Below the pieces are notes generated by a model. That model was given only the letters and a program-made list of their open reading frames with translations. It did no database searches and had not been told where the DNA came from. Below, in pieces: positions 32,100 to 43,819 of a DNA stretch of 64,000 nt; position 1 is the first letter of the stretch; each line of letters opens with the position of its first letter. This DNA is from Lathyrus oleraceus (taxonomy: Eukaryota > Streptophyta > Magnoliopsida > Fabales > Fabaceae). The stretch spans positions 54,332,771-54,396,770 of the forward strand of contig NC_066579.1 in NCBI RefSeq assembly GCF_024323335.1, written 5' to 3'. The translations under genes were made by a program, and so were the position numbers.

Positions 32100-32612
32100 C
32101 TCCCCAGAGGATTGAGAGTGTGATCTCCCTGGCAGATTCGAGATCATTGTCCCCTCAGCAAGCCTGAAGGTTATCACGTCCCCAGCCCAAGCCAGTACTG
32201 AAGATATCAGAATTATTTTCCCCTGCAGAGATGCCTGTGGACAGTACCTTCTTTCCCCAGCAAATCTAAGGATTGTTCTCCTCAGCAGAATGGTGTGGTT
32301 CTTCCTCAGCAAATTCCCCGAGTGGAGCGGGTCTCATGAAATACATCTCCAGCAGTGATTCTCCTACATATGGATTGGTTGGGTCGTCCCTAGTGAAGTA
32401 GCATTTATTTCTCCAGCAGAGTTCATCCTACCAGTGGATTAGACGGGTTTCTGTAATAGACTGATATCTGTATCCCCAGCGGAGTTGTGACTGTTTTCCA
32501 AGTCTGAAGCTGTCTTCCCAGCAGAGGTTGTGTTGATGGTTTTTCCCCAGCAAAGTTTGTCTCTCTCCAGCAGGATGGAAGTTGACATGGTTATAGGATC
32601 CCCAGCACAGTT
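32100..32612 (+). repeat. Array of primer-site-complementary motifs CCCCAGCAGAG
   Basis: About thirteen imperfect copies of TCCCCAGCA(G/A)AG occur, for example near 32252, 32278, 32303, 32347, 32411, 32472, 32513, 32544, 32564 and 32598. Isolated copies occur near 33274 and 34041. The consensus equals the complement of the element's own primer-binding site. Confidence 0.8.
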
Positions 32613-33742
32613 CCTGGAGTTCCCCGGTGTTGTCTCTGAAGGAGACGTGTGTTTATGCATTCATCATTTAGACAAGCATAGCATATCGCATCATTAGTGC
32701 ATAGCATTTCCATAATCATGGGGCATGGTGTAAAGCAAGAAAAAAAAAACTCATGCATCAACATTGCAGGCATATCCATTAACCCTAGGCCGTGGCGGCT
32801 AGCCAAGGTTGGGTCAGTTGGAAAGAGTTTAGCATCGCTTGGATCGGTTTCAGAATTGGGTTCATCAGCATGGTTGAAAGGTTGGTGTTTTTCCCAACAA
32901 ATGATTCCTCAGTCGGTTGGGTGTCCCCATCAGTGTTACTCCCAATTGTTAGTGTCTTGCCAGCTTGGGTCTTTTTCCTTAAGCAAATATGGGTGTGTCT
33001 GATCTCTCCATGTAGAGTCTACCCCTTAAGCAGAAAGTGCCAATCTTTTCCTGCCATTTCCCCACTGAGATACATCCTCGTGGATGACGGTTGCTTCCGT
33101 TCCCTCCCTAATGGGATGGGTTTTCCCAATTGAGTTCTTTCCTCATTAGGATGAGTCTTGATTCAGTCTGCCTTTTTGGATCAATCCTAAATTGGCTTCT
33201 TGTTGACTATCTCTTGTGCTGCCCTGGGGCATAAATGAATAGTCGCTCACTAACCGGCACTCATTCATTTCATCCTCAGCAGAGCTTGTTGTTGGCCTCT
33301 ACCACCAAACCGGTAGTTGTAAGTCCTATCTTTGTGGTTCTCTACCCACTAGCTGGTAGTTGTAAAATCCCACTTTCCCTCCCCTTGTTGGAATTAACCC
33401 TTTGTGCTCATGATGACTGGTTACTTTTCCTTGGTTTTCTGCCTACAAACCGGTAGATGTAATCCCCTCTTTGTGGTATTAATGGTCTTGCCCCCTTTGG
33501 ATACTTGCTTTGATCAAGCAGTATTGTCCCCATTGGGTCTTCACTTTCTTTTTGGATACTTGCTCCGAGTAAGCAGCTTTATCCCCTTTTGATTGGTCAT
33601 CTTTTGCATACCTAGTCTGGTACCCAGGTGCCTTTCTTTTCGGTCGATTATTCATTTAACAACCTACAACCCGGTTATGGATAATCTTCCAGGCGAGTGT
33701 ATTATCTACGTTTTGACAGCTATAGATAATACGTACTTATGA

Positions 33743-33965
33743 TTTTCCGGTATTCAGACCGAAGGAGTTTCCGACGATCAGGTCGATGTACTCATGGCAC
33801 AAGGCCAATTTTCCGGTATTCAGACCGAAGGAGTTTCCGACGATCAGGTCGATGTACTCATGGCACAAGGCCAATTTTCCGGTATTCAGACCGAAGGAGT
33901 TTCCGACGATCAGGTCGATGTACTGATGGCACAAGGCCAATTTTCCGGTATTCAGACCGAAGAAG
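33743..33965 (+). repeat. 66-bp tandem repeat, three units plus a partial one
   Basis: TTTTCCGGTATTCAGACCGA recurs at 33743, 33809, 33875 and 33941, exactly 66 bp apart and almost without mismatch. Because 66 is a multiple of three, several frames stay open on both strands. These frames are not genes. Confidence 0.95.
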
Positions 33966-33971
33966 TATTCT

Positions 33972-34790
33972 CCTCTCCGTTGGTGTCGATAAACGTCGAG
34001 TTTTTCCCGATCATCCGTTGATGATTTGGTTGTTGTTCACTCTCCCCAGTAGAGTTTCCTCCTCTCCGTTGGTGTCGATAAACGTCGAGTTTTTCCTAGT
34101 TATCCGATGATGTCTAGTTGTACCCCTCTCCATGCAGAGTTACCTCTCCGTTGGTTTCGATAAACGTCGAGTTTTTCCTAGTTATCCGATGATGTCTAGT
34201 TGTACCCCTCTCCATGCAGAGTTACCTCTCCGTTGGTTTCGATAAACGACGAGTTTTTCCCAGTCGTCCGTCGACGTCTGGTTGTGTTTCTCTTATTCCC
34301 ATTCATCTGTAAATGTCTGGTCGATCTTTTTGGTGTCTGTAAACATCATCTTTCGATGTCTGTAAACGTCGAGTCTTCCCATTCATCTGTAAATGTCTGG
34401 TCGATCCTTTTGGTGTCTGTAAACATCATCTTCCGATGTCTGTAAACGTCGAGTTTTCTCCCATTCATCCGTTGATGTCTGGTCGAGTCTCCCCAGTCAT
34501 TCATTAATGTCTGGTTACCTCTCCGTTGGTCTTGGTAAACGTTGAGTTTTTCCCATTTCGTCCGTTGGCGTATGGTTGTATCCCTCCCAGTCATTCATTA
34601 ATGTCTGGTTACCTCTCCGTTGGTCTTGGTAAACGTTGAGTTTTTCCCATTTCGTCCGTTGGCGTATGGTTGTATCCCTCCCAGTCATTCATTAATGTCT
34701 GGTTACCTCTCCGTTGGTTTCGATAAACGTCGAGTTTTTCCTAGTTGTCCGTTGGCATCTAGTTGTGATTTCTTTCCCCCATTCATCGTC
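33972..34790 (+). repeat. Irregular tandem repeat, 78-94 bp units
   Basis: CCTCTCCGTTGGT plus AAACG(T/A)CGAGTTTTTCC recurs at 33972, 34061, 34143, 34225, 34518, 34612 and 34706 (spacings 89, 82, 82, then 94 and 94). A related 78-bp subunit fills 34300-34460. Confidence 0.9.
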
Positions 34791-34990
34791 GTTGCGATGT
34801 CTGGATGTGGCCGTACCCTTTGAAAACAAAAAAACAAAAAATGTATACCCAGTAATAAATATCAAATCCCAGTGGACGTTTCCATTGGTGGATCCCTGCA
34901 TTGTGCAAATTCTACGGTTCTTGGTATTCAATCCCTGTTTACCCTGAAAGTCTGACAGCCGTTGCTCTCATCCATTCGGGTTCCCAGCTG

Positions 34991-35006
34991 ATTGAATAGG
35001 GGCAGC
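34991..35006 (+). promoter_or_regulatory. Polypurine tract of the inner element
   Basis: ATTGAATAGGGGCAGC directly precedes the 3' LTR and is identical to the tract of the outer element. Confidence 0.85.
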
Positions 35007-38000
35007 TGTAGCACCTCAAATTTGCACCTATCATTGTACATACATTTTCATATTAGGTCATAGCATATCATGGTCCATTGCATAGCATTTGCATTGTCCC
35101 ACAGTTGCCTCAAGAGCAAGCAATCAGAAATTAGGTCAAACTAATCTCCTGATCAGTCAACCAAGCAAGCAAGGGAATTTCTCATTGAATCAAGGCCTTG
35201 AGGTTTGTCCAACAAGTTCACATGGCTTGGAGGTCTATTTGAAGTGTTCAAGTCAAGGGCTGAGGGCTCAGAGGTCAGCAGTTCATATACAGACAGTCAA
35301 AAACCCTAAAAAAGTCAACTGTCAGTCAAAGCAGTAGATAGTGGTCATTCTTGTGGAATTTGGGCACCATGGTCAATGATCAATAATTCATACAACTTGG
35401 GACATCATTTGAAGTCAAGTTCTCAAGGAATTAGGGTTTGGAAGTCATCAGTCAATGCACAATCAGTCAGAAACCCTAAAAGTCAACTGTTGGTCAACTG
35501 TCCATTTAATCAGTGATTTGATGATTGGAATTGGTTTGTGAGAGTTCATTCATGTCCAAATAGCCATCATATATCATGCCAAACACCATCATGGAAGAAT
35601 TTGAAGCCAGATCAAAAATTTCCCAAAACGGAAACTGGGCCTGTAACTGAAACCTGCCATAAATGGAAAGTTTTGATCCTCAAACTTACATCATGATACA
35701 AGCCTCAAATGAATTTTTGCCCAACATGAAAGTTGAAGATCTTGTTCTCCCATTTCCAAAAAGTCCTAGAACTCTCAAATCCCATGTGTGGTTGGCAAGT
35801 TATGATCGAATCGATTTCAGAAAATCTTGAACTTCAAAGGGCCATATCTCCCAAACCGTTTGGCCAATTTTGGTGGGGTTTTTTCCTACAAGTCACATTT
35901 GATCCCCTCTTTCCAAAAATATAAATTTCATGAGCCAAAACTTCACCAATCAAAATGGCATATTTTGACCTTTTTCATTTAAATGTAAGTTTGACCAAGA
36001 GTTGACTTTTCGACTCAAACATTTTTTCAACATTTGGCCAATTGGAACAGCTCATAAATGTCATTTTGAGTGTGTTTGCAAAGTCAAATTATGCAGCACA
36101 TGTGAATATTGCTTGGTTGCTTGAATTGTAAGAAAAGTACCATTTAACCATGCTTGCACCATACTTGTTTATGCATCCACCATACCATGATTTGTACTCT
36201 CAAAACAGAAGATTAGAAGGCCATTTTGCTGTCAATTTTAAACACATTTAGCAGCCTAAAACTTCAGAAAAGAAGCCATGCCTCATATGCTTGAATTTTG
36301 GAATGAAAGGACAAAACCCCATATCCTCCATGCTTCCACATCTTACCTTGTACTGTCCAGCAGACAGTGTGCATCATTTGGGCTGTCATTTTGAAATGGA
36401 TTTGCAGCCACAAGCCACCCTTTTGACAGCAAAGAGATAGAAATTCATGGATTGAAAACTCACTTTGGGAGGAGGCTGTCAAAAGAGCTTCAAAAAAGGG
36501 ACAGAAAACTGACCATGCCTAGTACTGCACACAGCAGCCTTGCCCTCTTTCTGTCATGAGCAACAACCTAACCAAAAAACAAAAAAAACCAATCTCATTC
36601 ATTCCAACGACAACCAACTTGACATCTTCAAGAAACCTTGCACTCACCTTGCTGTTTTTGCTGTCAAAACATAACAAAACTAAGTTTGGCTGGACAGCAT
36701 TTTTTTTCCCTCACCATTTCCTAACACAAATCACACATCCTTGACCACTCCTGAAAACCCTTGGCAACTGTTTTCACCATACCTCCATGCCAACTTGTAC
36801 TGTCCATAGCAAAACTTTTCCCCCATTTTCTGTCACATTGCAAGCATTTAGAAGCAGCAATAAAACAACATGGCAAAAGGTCACTTGTCGGTGATAACAC
36901 AAAAAAAACCAACTGCCTGACCAAAGTCTAGCTCGCTTTGCTGTGGACTTTTCCAGTTTTTCTGTCCAAAACTGCTAGCAACATCCAACAACATAGGATC
37001 TCCTGTCCAAGCCCTGGTAACCTAACCTGCATTGTCACAACATCTTGCAGCAAGGAAAAAACCTTGTCAACTGCTCAAAAACCACACCCTCCATCCTGAT
37101 GCTGTCATGAATGATACTTAGCAGCCACAACACATGACTAGCCAATCTTTTCACCATGCTAAAAAAAGCCTTACCAACGAAACACTGCAGACAGCATTCC
37201 CTCCAACTCACATTGCTTGGCATTTTCCAACTTGTCTGTCAAGAACCCCTAAGGAACTAAACCTGGTTTTTGCTTAACACCATTCATCTCAACTTTTCAT
37301 TATGGCCACTTCAAAATCCTTCCACCATTTTGAAACCAACACAACCAACTGAACAGATCAAATCCACTCAATGCACCTTGCCTCACAAAAAAAACCTGTC
37401 CAATTCCAACATTGCCTTGCCAATTTCCAACCTAGCAAACTTCATTTTATTTTCCTGACAAATCATGATAAACTAGTAGCAGCAGCCTCACTCATCTTGC
37501 TTTGCATTTCCAGATATCTGTCAAAGCATCCAACAGCAAACCAAACTTTATTTCTTTATCACCAACAAATTCTGCAGCCAACTTAACCAACAAACACAAG
37601 CCAATTTCATCCTACTTGCATTTTCCAAAACACACAATGAACCAAACATAACTTGGCCTTGGCATCTCATTCACTCTATCCAAACACAAGCAGCATACCA
37701 CAAAACCCTTGGCATTTTTCTCTTCTAAGAAAGCTGTCATAACACTGCAGCAGAAGGTTGTTTTCACCTGGCCTTCACCTTGCATTTTCTGTCCAAGAAC
37801 TACCAAAAACAACATTCACACTTCTCTCAAACCTCACTCTTGCTATGCATTTCTGTTTTGCTGCCAAAGACTTCAAAATGACATGAACCTTGCCTTACCA
37901 ACTGCAGTAGAATCAATTGCCAAACTCAAGCAGCACCAAAACCCTGCATTTGACCCTTGACCATACACCTCATTTTCCTGTCATCAAAAGGAACCAGGCA

Positions 38001-40920
38001 GCATCAATTGGAGGAGGGACATAGAAGTTCACCTTGGCCATTTTGCTTTGCATCTTCAAAAACCAACTAGCCAACAAACCAACATAACAAGACCTAACTC
38101 ACCTTGCTGCTTTGGCATTCCTAATCCTTCTGTCCAGACACAAAGGAACCAACATTGCCTTGCCACCAAAAAACACAAAATTCACTTCACTTGGCCATTC
38201 CTCTAAACCAGTCAACAAACTATTGAACAAAACCAAGCCTTGCAATTTGAACCGATTTCCTGCAAGCATTCATCACTACCAACCATCATTGGCAACTGCT
38301 TTTGCTTGCAATCTCAAAAGAAGCCCTGCATCCATTTTTCTTCTCAACCAAGTAAGTTTTCGAATCCCTTCTTTTGCTTTGCTACGCTATGTTTTTAAAA
38401 GGTCTTTCCATGCTTGTTCCAGTGCAACTTGAGTCATGCTGATTGGTTAAACATATCATGAGAAATTTGGATTTCATCTTGCATGCTCAAACCTAGTTTC
38501 CTTCGATTTGCTCATTGTTTGTTGCTTCAGTGAAAACCATTGCCATGTTTGTGTTACCTGATGTTTAATGATGCTGTTGGTACCTTGGATTTCAATTCCT
38601 GGGCACATTAAATTTTGAGATGCATGATGATGAATGTGTGTATGCTGTTCATGCCCAGAATTTCCTATGTTTTATGTGTGTTTTACTGTTGATTAATGTT
38701 GCATGATGATGATTGTTTCATGGCCATGGTTATTTGTTGATGTTGTGGTTCATGTTGATGATTGATTGCACGATGATGAATGTCCATGCTGTTGAAGCTT
38801 AAAACCCTAAAGTTCTTTTTGAAAAAAAAACCAGAAAACTCAAATGCTATTGGCTGTGGTTGCTTAAGTTGCTGTTTCAATGAGGGAGAGCCAATCAGTT
38901 TATTTCGTTTGGCTGTGTAAAGCGCTGCCGTTTCAATTAGTGGCACACTTATTTACTGAATTGCCACTGCGTTGACCATTAGTTGACCTATGCCATGCTA
39001 TGTTGTTTCATGTTTCATCAATTATTCATCCAACTTTACAAATTCATTTCTCTTTCAATTTTTATCCAAAATCATGAGGTTTTTTCCACAATGTTCATGA
39101 ATGTGTCTAGTTTTTGATTGTGATTTTTAATTATTTTTCCATTGGCTGGATTTTAATTGACAATTATTTTCCCAACATGTATGCATAAATGATACATCTT
39201 ACCATTTCAATTGTGAAATACTCATGTTGCATCCAATGAGCTTGAAATTTTTTGTGATGAAACTAGACATGTTCACCTTCATTTTGGTATAAAGTTTGTG
39301 GATTTCCCATTTGTGGTTTGCTGGTTATGATTTTTTGAAGTCATGTGTTACATTTGGTGCCATATCATGATCATGTATTTTCCCTAATTTTGTTCACATG
39401 CTTCCTTACATCCAAATGACCCCAAATTTTGCATGAACTTACTCTTGTATGTCTAGTTCACATGTGGAGTTTCTTGGAATTATTTGTGGCATTTTCCATT
39501 TGTTTGAGATTTTCCTCCCCTGCCTAGTCAAATGTTGACCTTGTGTGACATTTGTTCCCATTTCATTTGTGAAATTCTCATACTTTATTAGATGGACATG
39601 AAATTTTGCATGAGATAACTAGACATCCTCATCTTTGCCATGGTTTTGATCCCATTCATTTATCATACACCATTCTTGACTTATGATTTTTCTAAGTTGA
39701 TGCACGTTTGGTTGACTTCATTGAGCATGTTCAAATTGGTTTTGACTTTCTGATTTTCATTGACTGCCTTCCACTTGCCCAAATGGGATGAAATTTGACA
39801 TGCTTACTATGCTATGTGTTAGGTTTGATCATGATTTATTTGGTGATTTTTGGAAAATGTTTAGGTTGTTTTTGATGCAAGTCTTGCTGTTGACTTCTAT
39901 GAGCTTCTGTTTGCCATGCTTTGACCTAATTTGTTCATGAAATGATGATAGTGATTGATATGAATGTGAACCCAATTGGTTTTGTTTCTTAATGGTTTGA
40001 ACATGATTTTGGATGCTTATCCTTTGCTGTTTTGACTTTATCATTCACTTTTGACCCTAGGCTTGCCCTAGTGGTCCTGCTACTCACCCTTGAGTTTGTG
40101 TTTTCAGGTTGACCATCAAATGGCCATTGAGACCAATTAATTTGATTGAGCTTGCTCAAGTATCATTGTCTAACCTCTTTGTTTTGTAGGTGGCTTGGCT
40201 CACATGCCCTAAAGCCTTGTGCCTTGCACATCCATGTGCCTTTAATGGACTGTTGTTGTCTGTTTCTGTTTGTTTTGATTGAAGTTGCATACTAACCTCT
40301 GCTTGACTGTTTCAGGTGCTTTAGTTGCTTAGTTCCTTGTGAACTTTTTGCTTTGCTTTGCTTGTATAAGCAATTTGCATTGAGGTATGTCTCTTTTACT
40401 TCATGTAGTCTGGAAGACCTGGCCTGTTACTTGGCCAGGCAACTGTCTGAAGTCCTCCTTAAGAGGCAATGTTTGTGGATGTTTACTTTTGTCCTTGCAT
40501 GGAGTCAAAGTCCTCCTAAGTGAAGAGGCAATTGGTGGAAGGTAGGGATATGCAATCTATCCCCCACTATTCAGTGTGTCATCTGCTTTGCTCACACCAC
40601 TGTGTTGATGCATTGCGGATACAAACCCAAGATCTTGTACAAACTGTACAGTTGAGTCAGTTTTAAATGTGTAGAAGGGTTCCCACTTTCTGAACCCACA
40701 CATTCTTGTCTTGAGCTCTCCCAGGCCCGGGATAAGAGCTGTGAGGTCTCATCCTCACTTCATCCTTTCATCTGCTTCACCTTAGCCCCTCAATGGCAAG
40801 GTTAAGAGCGCATTCACCCAGTTCCAGAGGTTTGTTTGTTGAGGTTGATATGACCCCCTGACTAAAACCTAACCCTTGTTTGAGCCACTTGTTTGTGTAT
40901 AGCGTGTGCTATCTGTGCTT

Positions 40921-41116
40921 GTAGGATTGTTTGACTTGCTTCCGGTGCAAGATAGGATTGTTTGACTTGCTTCCTGTGCAAGTTAGGATTGTTTGACTTG
41001 CTTCCTATGCAAGTTAGGATTAGTTTAGACTTGCTTCCTGTGCAAGTTAGGTTTTGCTTGGCTTGCTTCCTGTGCAAGTTAAGTGTGTGTGTGGCTTGCT
41101 TCCTGTGTGAGCCATA
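40921..41116. repeat. 31-33 bp minisatellite in the 3' LTR, six units
   Basis: Same array as 25360-25555, with the same unit number in both LTRs. Confidence 0.88.
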
Positions 41117-41956
41117 CTTAGGATAGGTTGGCCCTTGTGCCATTTAGCTAGAAACCTTAACTTAGGGATGATTTGCATGATAACATCTAGGCTCGAGTCG
41201 TAGTCTCCCTAGTTGTGTCTCCCTCTGTTATCTGGTTAGGCTAGTCCTTTATCCCTCCGTAGGGGAACTACATCGCCCTGATCTTCATACCAGATGAAGT
41301 ATGTAGGCAGGAGATTGAGCTGATCTCTCCGGGCGCCCTTTTTTTCTTTTTTGTGTGTGTTGTCTGACAGTTGCTAGGCTCGAGTGCCTGACTCCTTAGC
41401 AATCCGTTGCCTGTTTGTTTCAGTGTGTGCTTGACAGTTATAGGCTCGAGTCCCCGACTCCCTATTAACTTGTTGTGTCGTTGTGTGCTTGGAAGCTGAT
41501 GTAAGTCCATCGAGTGGCATTTGGGTTCCAGTGTGCGTGTGTTTGTTTCGGATGCTAATGTAAGTCCAGTGATTGGCATTTGGGCTCCATGTTTGCCTTC
41601 TTGTGTGCGTTTTGGTTCGGATGCTGATATAAGTCCAGTGATTGGCAGTCGGGCTCCACGTTTGCCTGTGTCTTGTTTTGTTTATGTGCGTGTCAGCCGA
41701 GCTACGAATGCTCTGATTCTTCTCTCGTCCGAGAAGATACGTATGCATAGGATGCGATATCCTAGCGAGCATGTGTCGTTTCCCCAGTCCGAACTACTTC
41801 GACTCTGATGTCTATGCCTGATAGACTAAGTAGGCCCAGGATGCGACATCCTGCCGAGTTCAGTTTCAGTCAGTCTCTTGCGTTTCTTTCAGCCAGTGTG
41901 TGTGAGTATTTGAGCAGTGTTTAGCAACCAATTTTCCTTCCTTTTGTGCGTGGATC

Positions 41957-42005
41957 CCGTAGAGTACTACGGATGCGTAGGGGTGCTGATACCTTCCCTT
42001 CGCAT
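41957..42005 (+). other. Conserved two-stem block, inner 3' LTR
   Basis: Identical to 26396-26444. Confidence 0.6.
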
Positions 42006-42158
42006 AACCGACTCCCGAACCCATCCTCTTTGGTCGCGAGACCATGTTCTTTCCCAGGTTTACTCTGAGCGTTTCCTTTCCCTCTTTTGGGATAAATAAC
42101 GCACGGTGGCGGCTCTGTTGTTCTTTCTTTTCCCGCCGGTTTTTCGCGCGATGCGACA

Positions 42159-42163
42159 ACCGG
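42159..42163. repeat. target-site duplication ACCGG, right
   Basis: Exact partner of 19440-19444. Confidence 0.95.
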
Positions 42164-43675
42164 GTGTACTCTTTTTTTTATATATCCCTAATTTTTGCCC
42201 GAACCTCTTTATTCTTTTTTTTTTGGTTCGTCGGGATGCCCCTTTTTTGCCTGGACTATTCTTTTTATCGTCCAGCGGGTCTATTTTATGCGAAGTATTT
42301 TTTAACTGCGTCTGAGTTGACAGGGACGGGAATCCTTCGCCATCCATGGTTGTTAGCATCGAAGCTCTGCCATAGAAAATCCTTTTAACCACGTACGGAC
42401 CCTCATAGTTCGGTGTCCATTTGCCCCTGTGATCTGTGTTGGGAGGAAGAAATATTTTGAGTACCAATTCACCGACTCGATACTCCCGAGGGCGCACTTT
42501 CTGACCAAATGCTTTCTTCATTTGTCTCTGACCGAGATACGTCAATTCTGGGTACGTAGTTCCAGCATAGCACCATTTCCCGTTGGTTTGATTGATGACC
42601 AAAGCTGAATCCCCGTATACATCCAGGGTTTTAATCTGTATATTGACGGCTTCCTCAAGTCTTAGGATACAAGCTTCGTATTCGGCTTCATTGTTGGTGC
42701 AGGGAAGAGTTATTCTGGCACCAAATGGCATATGAACCCCCTTCCGGTGTGATCAACACTATACCAACTCCGCGACCATTGACGTGGACCGCCCCGTCAA
42801 ACATCATAACCCATTTGGATTCAGGGTCAGGCCCCTCCTCCGGGAGTGGTTCCTCTCAATCTTTTGATTTGAGAAACATGATGTCCTCATCAAGAAAGTC
42901 AAACCTCATAGGTTGGTAATCATCAATCGGTTGCTCTGCAAGATAGTCTGACAAGACACTTCCCTTGATGGCTTTTTGTGAAGTGTATTGGATGTCATAC
43001 TCTGTCAGTATCATTTGTCACCTAGTAACCTTTCCGGTAAGTGATGGCTTTTCAAAAATATACTTGACTGGATCCATTTTTGATATCAATAGAGTCGTGT
43101 GAGTCAACATATACTGTCTTAGTCGGCGAGCAGCCCATGCCAAAGCGCTGCAAGTTTTCTCGAGCAATGAGTATCTTTGTTCACAGTCGGTAAACTTTTG
43201 CTAAGGTAGTATATTGCATGCTCTTTTCGACCTGACTCGTCATGCTGACCGAGCACACAACCTATTGACCTTTCTAACACAGTCAAGTACATGATCAACG
43301 TTTTTTTCTCTCGGCCTGTAGACTGGCCCCGATCTTGATCTCTTTCTTGTCGTCTTCGGTACCAACGTTGATGGTCTCAACCACCTCCTGATAAGGTGTA
43401 ATAGCTCGGTCCTCCTGTTTCAACAATCTGGCTAACCCTTCAGGCAATTCACAATCTTCCTCAGCCCCTTCTTCGGCTTGATAGATAGGATTGTCGAAGT
43501 CATACTTGGCCATAGCAGTGTCGTTAGCAGTGAGATCCGAGTGGTTGGCTCTGCATGATGGAGGATCATGCTTTACCTTAGAATGAGAGATTTTTTTTTG
43601 AAAGAAAGGAAAAACGAAAAAAGAAACATTGCCATTTTTTTGTAAAAAGTAAAAAAGCTGAAAGAAAGAGAACAC
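42164..43675 (-). pseudogene. Internally deleted pol of the outer Tat element
   Basis: Read on the - strand. A pre-RT segment comes first (Tyr-Asp-Phe-Asp-Asn-Pro-Ile-Tyr near 43500, then an acidic Leu-Ala-Arg-Leu-Leu-Lys-Gln-Glu part), with no RT core after it. Next comes the C-terminal half of a gypsy-type RNase H (Gly-Cys-Val-Leu-Gly-Gln near 43240; Met-Asp-Pro-Val-Lys-Tyr near 43070). A second, archaeal-type RNase H follows (Met-Phe-Asp-Gly-Ala near 42800; Asn-Glu-Ala-Glu-Tyr-Glu-Ala near 42690; Tyr-Gly-Asp-Ser-Ala near 42620). It joins directly to an integrase C-terminal part (Arg-Glu-Tyr-Arg-Val-Gly-Glu-Leu-Val near 42480; Asn-Ser-Asp-Ala-Val-Lys-Lys-Tyr-Phe near 42310). RT and integrase catalytic cores are deleted and the frame changes near 42731. 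An apparent longer ORF running left of 42158 is a chimera with the inner LTR. Confidence 0.8.
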
Positions 43676-43819
43676 AAAATTGTTTGTAAAAGCCGTCCTT
43701 TATTGATGATAAAAATAATTGTGAAACGTAACTAAATGGATGGCCCTACAAATGAGCCATTACACCTTGGGCAAAGTGTAAGACTTTATTGTGCATGTAA
43801 TAAAGGAAAACAATAAAAA
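43676..43819 (-). other. Gag-pol gap of the outer element
   Basis: Short AT-rich stretch between the gag stop and the pre-RT segment. It resembles 29046-29295 of the inner element. Confidence 0.5.

Larger units (their letters stand above)
31131..34990 (+). other. 3' untranslated region of the inner element
   Basis: 3.9 kb without coding potential beyond repeat-driven frames. From left to right: a GGGCG/AAACCCG segment homologous to the outer element (about 31130-31250), unique sequence (31250-32090), an array of CCCCAGCAGAG motifs (32100-32612), unique sequence, a 66-bp tandem repeat (33743-33965) and an 80-94 bp irregular repeat (33972-34790). Long, repeat-rich and fast-changing 3' untranslated regions are a known trait of Tat-lineage elements in legumes. 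Confidence 0.75.
19445..42158 (+). mobile_element. Complete, very young Tat/Ogre-like retrotransposon (inner element), 22,714 bp, non-autonomous
   Basis: It has nearly identical LTRs (19445-26597 and 35007-42158), a perfect ACCGG duplication, an Ogre-type primer-binding site at 26600-26617 and a polypurine tract at 34991-35006. The internal region is 8.4 kb. It holds a leader, one intact 430-codon gag-like ORF, about 1.7 kb of ruined pol and a 3.9-kb repeat-rich 3' region. Full-length Ogre elements are of similar total size but encode a full gag-pro-pol. Here the LTRs take up 63 percent of the length. By eye I found five substitutions (20263, 23688, 23719, 23908, 26056 in the left LTR) and one A indel (23506-23510). 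The insertion is therefore recent although pol is dead. Confidence 0.95.
35007..42158 (+). mobile_element. 3' LTR of the inner element, 7,152 bp
   Basis: A constant offset of 15,562 (15,561 after a one-base deletion) relates it to the 5' LTR. It differs by five visible substitutions (35825, 39249, 39280, 39469, 41617) and one base of length. The border GATGCGACA is followed by the ACCGG duplication. Confidence 0.95.

Noticed and set aside
33743..33965. Possible CRISPR-like direct repeats
   Set aside because: Units are contiguous with no unique spacers, and the context is a plant retrotransposon 3' region.
33737..34110. Overlapping open frames on both strands across the 66-bp array
   Set aside because: They exist only because the repeat period is a multiple of three. 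The encoded sequence is the same 22-residue phrase repeated and changes with strand and frame.
42060..42731. 223-codon minus-strand frame at the inner/outer junction
   Set aside because: A chimera: its C-terminal 33 codons are antisense to the inner 3' LTR. Only the part above 42164 belongs to the outer element's pol.
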